The notes beneath the pieces were generated by a model. It was not told where the DNA came from and made no database searches. It saw only the letters and a list, made by a program, of their open reading frames with translations. A stretch of DNA of 64,000 nt from positions 248,001 through 312,000 of the forward strand of contig NZ_JACHLU010000001.1 in NCBI RefSeq assembly GCF_014204625.1, read 5' to 3'. Position numbers and translations under genes: made by a program. This document shows, piece after piece, positions 43,505 through 52,742 of this stretch. Position 1 is the stretch's first letter, and each line of letters opens with the position of its first letter. The stretch comes from Gillisella vitis (GTDB lineage: Bacteria > Pseudomonadota > Alphaproteobacteria > Rhizobiales > Rhizobiaceae).

Positions 43505-44794
43505 GTGAAAATTGCCATTGTAGGATGCGGATCACGACACAAAATGTTTCGCGATTCCGTTTTTGATGATTACCCCGACCGGCACGAGATTGTTGCCCTG
43601 TGCGACAGCAATGCGCATCGGCTTGGCGAAGCCGCAAGAGCCATCGCAAGGCCCGGCACCAATGGCGTGCCAACCTATCTGGCCGGGGATTTTGATCAGA
43701 TGATGGTTGAGCAAAAGCCGGACACGGTGGTGGTGGCCACACCGGATTTTCTCCATGCCGATTATATTGTGCGGGCGTTTGAAGCTGGTTGCGATGTCAT
43801 CTGCGAAAAGCCGCTGACCATTGATCTGTCACGGTTGAAAATGATTGTCGATGCGCAGGCCCGCACCGGCCGTCAGGTAAAGGTGACGTTCAACTATCGC
43901 TATTCCCCGGCCCGCACCCAGATCAAGGAGTTGATTGCGTCTGGCGCGATTGGCGAGGTCACGGCGGTGGATTTTCACTGGCATCTCGACCGGGTGCATG
44001 GGGCCGATTATTTTCGCCGCTGGCATCGCCAGAAAGAAAACTCCGGCGGTTTGCTGGTGCATAAGTCCACACATCATTTCGATCTTCTCAACTGGTGGCT
44101 TGGCACGGTGCCAACCGAAGTGCTGGCATCAGGACGCCGTGCCTTTTATCGACCAGAAACCGCAAAAGCGCTGGGGCTGGAGGGCAGGGGGGCACGCTGT
44201 CACCTCTGTCCGGTGTCGGATAAATGTGATTTTGAGCTTGATCTGTCCGCCGATGAGAACCTGAAATCCCTCTATCTGGATGGAGAGGCAGACGATGGCT
44301 ATGTTCGCGATCTTTGCGTGTTCGATGAAGACATTGGCATTGAAGACACGATGCAAGCGCATATCCGCTATCAATCGGGAACAACGGCCAATTACACCCT
44401 CACCGCCTATTCTCCATGGGAGGGGCTGGAGATCAAGTTTCAGGGCACCAAAGGCGATATTACCCATCGCCATGTTGAAGTGCATGGCGTGTTTGGTGGT
44501 GAGCGGGCGCACGCCGATGAAGAGGCTGTGACCACAGAGCTGCATCTGGCCGGTGAGCTGCCGCGTATGCTCGATGTTCCCAAAGCCAAGGGGCATCACG
44601 GTGGAGCTGATCCGGTGATGCTCGGCTATATTTTTGCGCCCGATACCATGGAGCCGGACCGCTATGGTCGTGCTTCCGATCACATTGCCGGGGCATGGTC
44701 GATCCTCACCGGCATTGCCGCCAATGCGTCTATTGAGAGTGGATCGTTGGTGAATATTCAATCCATGCTGCGTGCGCGTGGCATCAGATTATAA
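43505..44794 (+). CDS. Gfo/Idh/MocA-family oxidoreductase with four-Cys cluster
   Basis: A 429-residue NAD(P)-dependent sugar oxidoreductase starting with GTG. The Rossmann motif is IAIVGCGSRHKMF, then CEKPLTIDLS with the conserved Lys of the EKP motif and FNYRYSPARTQIKELI. Unlike ordinary 340-residue members it carries an insert with CHLCPVSDKC and DLCVFDEDIGIEDT, four cysteines that could bind metal. First of three family members in a row after the ABC importer; they probably oxidise, epimerise or reduce the imported sugar. Substrate unknown. Confidence 0.85.
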   Translation: MKIAIVGCGSRHKMFRDSVFDDYPDRHEIVALCDSNAHRLGEAARAIARPGTNGVPTYLAGDFDQMMVEQKPDTVVVATPDFLHADYIVRAFEAGCDVICEKPLTIDLSRLKMIVDAQARTGRQVKVTFNYRYSPARTQIKELIASGAIGEVTAVDFHWHLDRVHGADYFRRWHRQKENSGGLLVHKSTHHFDLLNWWLGTVPTEVLASGRRAFYRPETAKALGLEGRGARCHLCPVSDKCDFELDLSADENLKSLYLDGEADDGYVRDLCVFDEDIGIEDTMQAHIRYQSGTTANYTLTAYSPWEGLEIKFQGTKGDITHRHVEVHGVFGGERAHADEEAVTTELHLAGELPRMLDVPKAKGHHGGADPVMLGYIFAPDTMEPDRYGRASDHIAGAWSILTGIAANASIESGSLVNIQSMLRARGIRL

Positions 44795-44805
44795 GGAGGG
44801 ATAAT

Positions 44806-45828
44806 ATGACGCCGCATATACGCATTGGAGTGATCGGCATCGATCATAACCATGTTTATGGCATGGTGAATGGTCTGCTGGCGGTGGGGGCGGAGCTGGC
44901 AGGCTGGGCAACAGGCGAGGAGACGCCTGCGAATATTCGGAAAATATTTTCGGAAAGCTACGACAATGTGGCTGAAAAACCGGCGCAGGCTCTGCTTGAG
45001 GATGAGAGCATTTCGCTGATCATCTGCTCTGGTATCAACAGTGAAAGGGCTGATACGGCCATTGCCGCCATGCGCCACGGCAAGGATGTGCTGGTGGACA
45101 AGCCCGGCTGCACCACGATTGATCAGCTGGCGCAGATCAAGCAGACAGTCAGCGAGACAGGCCAACGCTGGACAGTATGCTTTTCAGAGCGCCTGGTTAT
45201 CGAGAGCGTCACCGTTGTTGACCGCCTGATTGCAGAAGGCCGCATTGGCACCGTGGTGCAGACCGTGGGCCTTGGGCCACACCGGCATAATCCCCATCTG
45301 CGGCCTGCCTGGTTTTGGGATCGCACAAGCACCGGCGGCATTCTCAACGACATCTGCGCCCACCAGTTTGATCAGTTTTTGCATTTTACCGGCTCCACCG
45401 AGGCGCGGGTTGTCTCCGCGCATATTGGCAATGTCGCCAATCCGGATCGTCCTGATTTTCAGGATTTTGGCGAGGTGCTGCTGCAGGGCAATGGCGGGCG
45501 CGGTTATGCCCGTGTCGATTGGCTGACCCCGGACGGCCTTCCCACCTGGGGCGATGGACGGATCACCATTCTCGGCACAGAAGGCACGATTGAGATGCGA
45601 AAATACATCGATATTGCCGGGCAGCCGGGCGAAGACCATGTATTTCTGGTGGATGGCAAAGGGGTTGAGCGCTTCCATGCCAAGGGTGCAGGCACGCCGT
45701 TCTTTGGCAGGCTGCTGCACGACATCCACACGGGCGACCAAACGGCAATGCCGCAGGTGCACGCATTTTTAGCAACCGAATTATCACTTCAAGCCCAGAT
45801 TATTGCGGAAAAGGAAATTAAAGCATGA
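44806..45828 (+). CDS. Gfo/Idh/MocA-family oxidoreductase
   Basis: A 340-residue protein: N-terminal IRIGVIGIDHNHVYGMVNGLL (a GIDHNH variant of the Rossmann turn), LVDKPGCTTIDQL (DKP instead of EKP) and the C-terminal dimer domain with GGILNDICAHQFDQFLHF containing the catalytic Asp/His pair. GGAGGG precedes the ATG. Its stop overlaps the next start by 4 bases. Function inside the oligosaccharide locus is unknown. Confidence 0.85.
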   Translation: MTPHIRIGVIGIDHNHVYGMVNGLLAVGAELAGWATGEETPANIRKIFSESYDNVAEKPAQALLEDESISLIICSGINSERADTAIAAMRHGKDVLVDKPGCTTIDQLAQIKQTVSETGQRWTVCFSERLVIESVTVVDRLIAEGRIGTVVQTVGLGPHRHNPHLRPAWFWDRTSTGGILNDICAHQFDQFLHFTGSTEARVVSAHIGNVANPDRPDFQDFGEVLLQGNGGRGYARVDWLTPDGLPTWGDGRITILGTEGTIEMRKYIDIAGQPGEDHVFLVDGKGVERFHAKGAGTPFFGRLLHDIHTGDQTAMPQVHAFLATELSLQAQIIAEKEIKA

Positions 45829-46889
45829 GCAAGCGTATTCGTGTCGCCGTTCTGGGCGCAGGGATCGGCAAAGACCATATTATGGCCTATGCGCAATTGA
45901 ACGATCTTTTTGAACTGGTCTATGTTTGCGATCTGAATCTGGACAAGGCGCAGGTGGCTGCCAATTTTGCGCCCGGCAGCCTTGTGATTGCTGATGTGCA
46001 GCAGGTGTTGAGCGATGCCTCGATCGATCTGGTGGATATCTGCCTGCCGCCGCATCTTCACGCTTCGATGACAATTGATGCCCTGAGAGCTGGCAAGCAT
46101 GTGATTTGTGAAAAGCCCATTGCAGGATCGCTCAACGAGGTCAGCAAGATTGAAGCGGCCGCCTTGCAGGCAGGCAAAACGGTCTTTCCCGTGTTTCAAT
46201 ATCGCTATGGGGCAGGCTATCGTGCCGCCCATGCGCTGAAACAGGCTGACCTTTTGGGCAAGCCCTATGTGCTGTCGCTGGAAACCCATTGGCAGCGGGA
46301 TGCCGCCTATTATGCCGAGCGCTGGCGCGGCAGCTGGACGGGGGAACTGGGGGGAGCCATTGTCAGCCATGCCATCCACGCCCATAACCTTATCACGCTG
46401 CTGGCCGGTGACATCACCGATGTAGCAGCCCTTCTCGACACCAGGGTCAATCCGATCGAGACGGAAGATTGTGCCGCCATCACCATGCGCACAACACAGG
46501 GCGCGCTTGTGACCTCATCGGTGACGCTGGGAGCGGCAGGCAGCAAATCGCGTTTTCGTGCGTGTTTTGAGCATGTTACCATAACGTCTGGGACAGAGCC
46601 TTACCATGTTGGCGCTGGCCCATGGATATTCGAGGCGACAAACCCGGACCGGCAGGCTGAGTTTGACGCTATGCTCGCCCGCGTGCCTGCCGTGGGCGCA
46701 CGTTTCGTTGGCCAGTTTACCGATATACATGCACATCTAAACGGACAACCAGACCTCTATCTGCCCAGATTTGCAGAGGGTCAGCAATCGATTGCGCTGA
46801 TCACCGCCCTCTATGATTCTGCCCAGAATGGTCGGATTGTGCATCTGCCATTGGCCGCCAACCATCCAATGCGGGGTGGGTGGCAGTAG
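45825..46889 (+). CDS. Gfo/Idh/MocA-family oxidoreductase
   Basis: A 354-residue protein with VAVLGAGIGKDHIMAY (nucleotide binding), ICEKPIAGSLNEVS (EKP motif) and GGAIVSHAIHAHNLITLLAG (active-site His). ATGA overlap with the preceding gene indicates coupling. Last gene of the rightward unit; a palindromic element begins at its stop codon. Probably works with the two preceding family members on one sugar. Confidence 0.87.
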   Translation: MSKRIRVAVLGAGIGKDHIMAYAQLNDLFELVYVCDLNLDKAQVAANFAPGSLVIADVQQVLSDASIDLVDICLPPHLHASMTIDALRAGKHVICEKPIAGSLNEVSKIEAAALQAGKTVFPVFQYRYGAGYRAAHALKQADLLGKPYVLSLETHWQRDAAYYAERWRGSWTGELGGAIVSHAIHAHNLITLLAGDITDVAALLDTRVNPIETEDCAAITMRTTQGALVTSSVTLGAAGSKSRFRACFEHVTITSGTEPYHVGAGPWIFEATNPDRQAEFDAMLARVPAVGARFVGQFTDIHAHLNGQPDLYLPRFAEGQQSIALITALYDSAQNGRIVHLPLAANHPMRGGWQ

Positions 46890-46935
46890 AGTTTGTCAGG
46901 GAAAAGTGGAACCCGGTTTTCCTGACACGACAAAC
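46889..46935. repeat. Palindromic intergenic element, copy C
   Basis: GTTTGTCAGGGAAAAGTGG and the opposing GGTTTTCCTGACACGACAAAC form imperfect inverted halves. It is the reverse-orientation relative of copies at 3308-3356 and 7716-7762, and begins at the last base of the third oxidoreductase gene. Confidence 0.75.
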
Positions 46936-47026
46936 GAAAGATTCACCTGAGTTTGGAGAATCTATGCATAAACAAAAACCGAGTACGGATCGCATAAACG
47001 AATTCAATGCGTCAATGCACTCGGTC

Positions 47027-47062
47027 CGGTGACTGAAACCCATTGTGTGATTTCAGTCACCG
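47027..47062. terminator. Stem-loop between convergent genes
   Basis: A perfect 12-bp stem (CGGTGACTGAAA) with a 12-base loop lies between the rightward oxidoreductase gene and the leftward aminotransferase gene. There is no clear U-tract. It marks the border to the A+T-rich polysaccharide region. Confidence 0.6.
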
Positions 47063-47109
47063 AAAAGAGCAATAAAAATTTCGTCGAATTACGACGCTCC
47101 ACATAAATT

Positions 47110-48219
47110 CTATGCGCGGAAAACGCGTTCGATTATTTTCAGGTGTTCATCACTCACCGAAGAATGAAATGGTAGACACAGAACCTGCATTTTTGCCGTT
47201 TCTGCATAAGCTACGGGTTTGTTTGTCACGATTGAGCACGAACGGTATGGTGTATAGTCAGTGCATAGCGGATAAAAGTATTTACGACAGAATATGTTTT
47301 CTTTCTCGAGATCTGCCTTGATCCTATCCCGATTGCGCCCAAACTTCGCTTCGTCAATACGTGTCAAAAAGTACTGCTCAGATTGGGTAGCATTTTCACC
47401 AACATCCTGAACAATAACGCCATCAAATCCAGACAGAATTTCTTTGTAGCGTGCTCTTAAGATCGATCGCGCAGCTCTCTCTTTTTCAAAAATATCAAGA
47501 TTAAGAAGTCCGATAGCGGCTTGCATTTCATTCATTTTGCCATTCAAGCCGATAGAAACAACCTCTTCCTCGCTCTTTATACCAAAATTACGGAGAAGAT
47601 AGATGCCTTCTTTGTCTTTCGCGTGCGGAGTCGTGATAAGACCACCTTCTATTGTGTTAAATAGCTTGGTGGCATGAAACGAGAAAATTGAAGCATCACC
47701 GAGGATAGCAACGGAATTTCCGTCTAAAGTTGATCCGAATGCATGGGCGGCATCATAGAGAAGTTTAAGATTATGCTGCTTAGCAATCTTATCAAGGGCG
47801 GCATGATCGCAGATACATCCATACGCATGGACTGCTAATATAGCGCTTGTATTTGATGTCACAGCGGCAGCAACGGCTTCTGGATCAATCGTCAGATCAT
47901 GTTCAGATATGTCAACGAATACAGGGCGAAGATTATTCCACGATATTGCATGTGCAGTGGCAGCAAACGTCATCGGCGTTGTAATCACTTCACTACCGGG
48001 CGGCAGGTCAAAATATTTCAATGCCGCGAAAATACCAGCAGTACCATTATTGAACAGCATTGCAGTTGGAGCTTTCAGGAAACCTGCCAGACGCTCCTCC
48101 AACTGGAGACTGAGCGGACCATGATTTGTCACATGGCCTGAAGACCATATTTTTTCTATGTAAGAGTAAACATCACTTAATTCTGGTAGAAGAGGTTTAC
48201 TGACGAAAAGCGGGGTCAT
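47110..48219 (-). CDS. DegT/DnrJ/EryC1/StrS-family sugar aminotransferase
   Basis: A 369-residue PLP enzyme that would aminate a nucleotide-linked keto-sugar. The PLP Lys is in FSFHATKLFNTIEGGLI, with LFNNGTAGIFAAL and LLYDAAHAFGS as cofactor-binding blocks and NGKMNEMQAAIGLLNL, the usual dimer-contact segment. The ATG at 48219 has GAGAG 7 bases upstream; ATG 48231 is also possible. It is the last gene of a leftward group with a Gfo/Idh oxidoreductase, as in WlbA/WlbC-type pathways to amino sugars of surface polysaccharides. Confidence 0.88.
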   Translation of the reverse strand: MTPLFVSKPLLPELSDVYSYIEKIWSSGHVTNHGPLSLQLEERLAGFLKAPTAMLFNNGTAGIFAALKYFDLPPGSEVITTPMTFAATAHAISWNNLRPVFVDISEHDLTIDPEAVAAAVTSNTSAILAVHAYGCICDHAALDKIAKQHNLKLLYDAAHAFGSTLDGNSVAILGDASIFSFHATKLFNTIEGGLITTPHAKDKEGIYLLRNFGIKSEEEVVSIGLNGKMNEMQAAIGLLNLDIFEKERAARSILRARYKEILSGFDGVIVQDVGENATQSEQYFLTRIDEAKFGRNRDRIKADLEKENIFCRKYFYPLCTDYTPYRSCSIVTNKPVAYAETAKMQVLCLPFHSSVSDEHLKIIERVFRA

Positions 48220-48349
48220 TCTTTCTCTCATTCTCTGCTGAGTTTCAACGCATACGAAATCAAATCTGTTTCGATAGTGTGATCAGCACTCCTGTTTATC
48301 GGTTAAAAGCCGTCATGATCTCAATTCGTCTTATATCTTACAGAATCAC

Positions 48350-49447
48350 CTAAACCTCTGTATTGCTAAGGGATATATCAGCCATATTCACTGTTCTGCC
48401 GGTAGCACTGGAAAGTCGAACGGCTTCCAGAACACGCATATTTGCCAGCCCCTCTTCTGCTGAGACCAAAGGAATAGCAGAGCCAGCAATCACATCTTCA
48501 AAATGGGCAAGTTGGCGTTCCAAAGGATCTGTGCTTTCAGTCTTGATCGCATCTGATGTAAATTCAGTCCACCAAGAGGCTTCGTGCTCAGAGTTGTACG
48601 ATCGTATTTTCATCGTTGGAAAGTCCAGTGAACTCAGTGTTCCAGCAAAATGATAGCAATCTACATCAGAAAAGTGAGGATAGGCTGGATTTTCACCCGC
48701 AGTCATCTCCCAACTTTGGTTGCTTGCAGCAACATCGGATAAAAGGAATGTTCCTAACGCTCCATTTTCGAACACAAACGTTATCGCAACTGTATCTTCG
48801 ACTTCAAACTGTCGAAGATTGTTGCTCGAATATGCAGAAACGGCGGTAATTTCACCGCAAAGGAAGCGCAAAATACCAATATCATGAATAAGATTGATGA
48901 AAATTGGTCCGCCACCCATGCGCTTGCGCCAAGGTCCATCTTCAAAGTAGTGCTCCGGCTTACGGAAAAGTGCTGAACCACGTACTGCAACGAGCTTGCC
49001 GAAAGACTGAGAATCAATAAATTCTTTCGCCTTGGAGAGAAAACTGCTGTAAGTGCGGTGGTGGCCCACAAGAACGGGCACGTTAAATTTTCTGGAAGTC
49101 CGACAGATAAGTGCGGCTTGCTCCAGATCAGATGCTAACGGCTTCTCGACAAGCACAGGAACACCACGTTCAATACAATAGATTGCCTGTTCCGTATGGA
49201 CAGAATTTGGCGAGGCGATAATCGCTGCATCAATTTCCGTGCTCTCAAATGCCTGTTCAATCGTCTCGAAAATCGGAACCTTGTGTGCAATTGCAAATTC
49301 GACATTCTTGTCGTTATGTGGCGCAACGATGGCGACAAGGTCACTACGGCTCGAACACTCCAAGAGATCGGCATGTTTACGACCAATCAATCCTGGGCCA
49401 GACAAAAGGATTTTATTTTTCTTACGAGATGACAACAGATACCTCAT
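48350..49447 (-). CDS. Gfo/Idh/MocA-family oxidoreductase of the polysaccharide group
   Basis: A 365-residue protein with ILLSGPGLIGRKHADLL, LVEKPLASDLEQA and GGPIFINLIHDIGILRFLCG. It is more A+T-rich in codon use than the three family members at 43.5-46.9 kb and transcribed with the aminotransferase, so it more likely forms the keto group that the aminotransferase uses. It starts 39 bases after the glycosyltransferase-like gene stop. Confidence 0.86.
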   Translation of the reverse strand: MRYLLSSRKKNKILLSGPGLIGRKHADLLECSSRSDLVAIVAPHNDKNVEFAIAHKVPIFETIEQAFESTEIDAAIIASPNSVHTEQAIYCIERGVPVLVEKPLASDLEQAALICRTSRKFNVPVLVGHHRTYSSFLSKAKEFIDSQSFGKLVAVRGSALFRKPEHYFEDGPWRKRMGGGPIFINLIHDIGILRFLCGEITAVSAYSSNNLRQFEVEDTVAITFVFENGALGTFLLSDVAASNQSWEMTAGENPAYPHFSDVDCYHFAGTLSSLDFPTMKIRSYNSEHEASWWTEFTSDAIKTESTDPLERQLAHFEDVIAGSAIPLVSAEEGLANMRVLEAVRLSSATGRTVNMADISLSNTEV

Positions 49448-49486
49448 TTACATTACATGTGTTGATCAATGGCTTCACAATGTGTC

Positions 49487-50923
49487 TCAAATGCGGACTG
49501 GTTTTGTCACTCCAGAAAGATGAAGGGGGTACAGTTCAAATTCTCGATTGATCAACATCTCAATACGACGCATGTAGTCCGCCTTTGAATACAAAGAGTC
49601 ATAAACATCCATCATAGCCTTATTGGCCTGCTGGTAATCGTCTTTGTTGTTTTCAAGATGACGTATTTTTTGAACAATTCCAGAAATCATATCATCCCCG
49701 GACTTGAAGATATTGGCAAAATCTCGAAGGCTTTCGGATGGGAAGAACTCATCGTTATAAACAGAGAATCCAACGCCCCCCTGATAGATTGGCTGCGCCA
49801 AATATCCATCAAATCCTTCACCAAATGTCACCGAAAAACGACACCGCGTTGCAAGATCCATGAATTTATCAAAAGTGATTCCGCGGATCTCTCTCAAAGT
49901 ATAGTCAGGCAAGCCTTCCGCCAAAGCTGTAAGGACAGATTTCCTGTATGGGGAATCATCTGGAGAGTAAATGATCAGCTTTTCCTTGTCTTCATAAGCT
50001 ATTGGATCATAATTACTCAGGTCGGTGTATGCGGGAAGCAGCAGAGTCGGAAGATTGTAATGATCCGAAAAATACTGACCGAAATAGGCGTGGTGTGCAA
50101 CCGATTGAGTCAGTTCTGTTGCTATTGCCCGAAGATCTTCAAACTCCTCTTTCTCCGGCATAATATCGGTCTTCTGATTGAGGATATTAATAAAGAGTTT
50201 ATCGCGTGACCGAAGATAATTTAGCTGATCTTCATTCAGATTAGATACAAAATCAGTCGTTGCATATTCAGGAATGAGAATATGCAGCGTCTTTGCAGCC
50301 GAGCAACGGACGATCTGCTCGAATCTGAAGACATCCTCACTGTTTCGAAAATTGCGCTGACGTGTGTACGTAACGTCCATTTTATTTGGGCGTGTCATTA
50401 TCATAATGAAATAATCATGCTTATGACGCAAATTATATGCAGCCTTAGCAATTGAAAAGAAAGAATATATCCCCCCACTCATTTCATTGTGCTCTGGAAC
50501 TATTATTATTAATAGATTTTCTGCTTTTTCGGCATCCACTGGAAATGTTTGATTTTGCAATAAATGCGCAGCACGAGATATGATGTAATCAGTATTGTGA
50601 TTCATGCTTTCAAATTCTTTTGATGGATTTGGAAGTCGCCCTTCAGCTTTTCCATATCTGACATAATGAAAGAACGGGTTCATGCCTGCCAGCAATACAT
50701 CTTTATTATGTAAGAGATATGATGTCGTATTAAAATCTGGATGTGGATTACGCCCTTCTATCCAGCCGTGACGAATATAATGCTTAATGGGATCCAATCC
50801 CTTCAGCCGAACATCAGGATTTTGGGACAGGTAATAATCAACTGCGAAGGCATCCCTAATAATTTTGGCTTGTCGACTTACCAAAATGGATTTCTCTATG
50901 CCTTTTAATAATGATAGCTTCAT
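49487..50923 (-). CDS. Glycosyltransferase-like protein with two N-terminal NPDV repeats
   Basis: A 478-residue protein. Residues 25-100 hold two copies of a 33-residue module: YYLSQNPDVRLKGLDPIKHY...GWIEGRNPHP and YLLHNKDVLLAGMNPFFHY...GKAEGRLPNP. This module is often fused to glycosyltransferases and rhamnan synthesis proteins. The rest resembles a GT-B glycosyltransferase: LLIIIVPEHNEMSGGIYSFF near 140 and LIIYSPDDSPYRKSVLTALAEGLPDYTLREIRG, FGEGFDGYLAQPIYQGGVGFSVYND in the C-terminal half. Donor and acceptor sugars are unknown. Confidence 0.75.
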   Translation of the reverse strand: MKLSLLKGIEKSILVSRQAKIIRDAFAVDYYLSQNPDVRLKGLDPIKHYIRHGWIEGRNPHPDFNTTSYLLHNKDVLLAGMNPFFHYVRYGKAEGRLPNPSKEFESMNHNTDYIISRAAHLLQNQTFPVDAEKAENLLIIIVPEHNEMSGGIYSFFSIAKAAYNLRHKHDYFIMIMTRPNKMDVTYTRQRNFRNSEDVFRFEQIVRCSAAKTLHILIPEYATTDFVSNLNEDQLNYLRSRDKLFINILNQKTDIMPEKEEFEDLRAIATELTQSVAHHAYFGQYFSDHYNLPTLLLPAYTDLSNYDPIAYEDKEKLIIYSPDDSPYRKSVLTALAEGLPDYTLREIRGITFDKFMDLATRCRFSVTFGEGFDGYLAQPIYQGGVGFSVYNDEFFPSESLRDFANIFKSGDDMISGIVQKIRHLENNKDDYQQANKAMMDVYDSLYSKADYMRRIEMLINREFELYPLHLSGVTKPVRI

Positions 50924-51188
50924 ATCCTGTCTTTCTGCCTCTGCGAGTGAATATCCACACGTACGTGCCGGATTTCAGCCATATAAAACCATCGTTAAAA
51001 TCGTGGCGAACTTGCCTACGAAGAAGTTTTTCATACCCACCACTTCCCGCAATTATATCTCACGATGTCATATCTCATACACGCTAGCTCACTGACGCAT
51101 TCACTTCGTTTATGCTCTCGTTCACCAGACTTTTGTTCATGCGTCGATTGTTCAAAACTCAGGCGAATCTCTTGTTTGGATCGATGCA
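50924..51188. other. Gene-free A+T-rich spacer
   Basis: 265 bases between the ATP-grasp and glycosyltransferase-like genes, probably a leftward promoter region. A 10-bp palindrome CACGTACGTG lies at 50958-50967. No convincing promoter, terminator or small gene was seen. Confidence 0.4.
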
Positions 51189-52319
51189 CTAGCGGTCTTT
51201 TATGGCTAGAAGTTGAGCATATGCGTTTTCCAAATCGGCTCGATTATTGTAAGCCATAAAAGCAACAGCCGTTCGTTCCCGAGACGATGGTTCGAGAGGC
51301 TCTCCAAGACGACGGACTGGAAAGACCTTGAAAATATTTTGCAAGGCAGACAGATCCAGATTTTCAAAGGATGAAGCGCCCGTTTGCTTAATCGTATGAC
51401 GCAAAACGTGACGCTTTTTCGTTGGCAATCCTTCTACAGTGTGCCCAACAAAATATGAAGCGTAGCGCGCCGCATAAGGGAACCCTGTGCTATACTCTAT
51501 AAGCTTTGAGTACAAATCACCGGGACAGCGCCGTGTAACTTCGACAATGGCAATGCGCGATTTATTGTGAATATATTGAACATGAAGAAGACCATCACAA
51601 AGTGAAAGACTTTCTGCAAGAGCTTCGACAGACTTGGAAAGTACGACAGCCGTTTCTTTATCAAGCTCCTCGATGAGGTGACTCGTATCGACTGCAAAAG
51701 GGTCATAACGCGCCCCCTCTTTCACAGAGAAAGCAACGGACACTTTTCTAGAGTCAATAAATGCACTGTAACTGTAGAGTTGTCCGGTGATAAATTCTTC
51801 GCAGATCACTGTCTCAGTCGGGCTTTGGCTCAGGGCCTGTTTGAATGCAGCGGTTGCGGCAGCAGCATCAGATGCTTCAAATACACTCACTCCTCGGCCG
51901 CTGAAACTGTCAACTGGCTTACAAATAAATCGCCCTGAAGGAGGCAGTGCGTCGTAAGCGACAAGCTTGGGGGCTGGCAAATCAAGCTCGGCACAAAGGT
52001 TGCGAAATAAATGCTTGTTGTTCAAAAGTTGATCGACTTGGATTGAACTGCGATAATGTTTATCAAATCCAAGCTTTACGAACGTGTCCATTGATACGTC
52101 AGTGCAACCAGGAATAATCGCATCGAATTCGTGGTCTGCTATAAGCGACCGAACATATTCAACATCGCTGTAGTCACCTTTGATCCAGTAGGCGGGTGCG
52201 ACAAGAGCAAGAGGATCGTAAGGCCGATTGCCAATAGTCCACACCTCAAACCCGAGCGTGCGGAGCCATTCATGAATTGGCACAGCGGCAAAAGCAGTAT
52301 CAAGCAACAGAACCTTCAC
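51189..52319 (-). CDS. ATP-grasp carboxylate-amine ligase-like protein
   Basis: A 376-residue ATP-grasp fold protein. After a Rossmann-like start (VLLLDTAFAAVPIHEWL), the grasp lobes show FICKPVDSFSGRGVSVFE (Lys and glycine-rich loop), VICEEFITGQLYSYSAFI and the Mg-binding IAIVEVTRRCPGD. It resembles carbamoyl-phosphate/D-Ala ligase-like enzymes found in polysaccharide and capsule loci, where they attach amino acids to sugars or uronic acids. Its place beside an amino-sugar aminotransferase supports such a role, but the reaction is unknown. Confidence 0.8.
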   Translation of the reverse strand: MKVLLLDTAFAAVPIHEWLRTLGFEVWTIGNRPYDPLALVAPAYWIKGDYSDVEYVRSLIADHEFDAIIPGCTDVSMDTFVKLGFDKHYRSSIQVDQLLNNKHLFRNLCAELDLPAPKLVAYDALPPSGRFICKPVDSFSGRGVSVFEASDAAAATAAFKQALSQSPTETVICEEFITGQLYSYSAFIDSRKVSVAFSVKEGARYDPFAVDTSHLIEELDKETAVVLSKSVEALAESLSLCDGLLHVQYIHNKSRIAIVEVTRRCPGDLYSKLIEYSTGFPYAARYASYFVGHTVEGLPTKKRHVLRHTIKQTGASSFENLDLSALQNIFKVFPVRRLGEPLEPSSRERTAVAFMAYNNRADLENAYAQLLAIKDR

Positions 52320-52742
52320 AGCGATCTCCAGGAAAACCCAATATTATCGAATGATAATGTGCAAATATGCCAATCGAACCGTTTCATTTGCAAAAGGGCC
52401 TGTTAGTGTCAAGGGCGTATCACATAGCACAAAATGTATAAGCGTAAATTTTGCCGCATTATGTTATTAATGACACGTTTGAAAAATGATCGTGCCGCGC
52501 CGATCCGTAAAGTTGAAATATCCAAAATGTATCAGAGGCTTGAGAATTTTACAAAACCATTACGAAGTGTGCCTTTCAAAAAATGAGGGCATCGCTTCGT
52601 TAACTTGGGAGTGATGGGTTACCCCCATGAACAAAAAAACATGAACATGCGGGCGTTCTATATTTCTATATCACTGAGAAAGAATGTAGAAGACATATGA
52701 TAATGCCAATGCGGTCCATGTGTGAAACGGAAAGAACGAAAT
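52320..52742. other. Gene-free A+T-rich spacer between divergent genes
   Basis: About 420 bases upstream of both the leftward ATP-grasp gene and the rightward methyltransferase gene. It must hold both promoters. I see several A+T-rich stretches but no confident -35/-10 pair, repeat or small gene. Confidence 0.45.
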
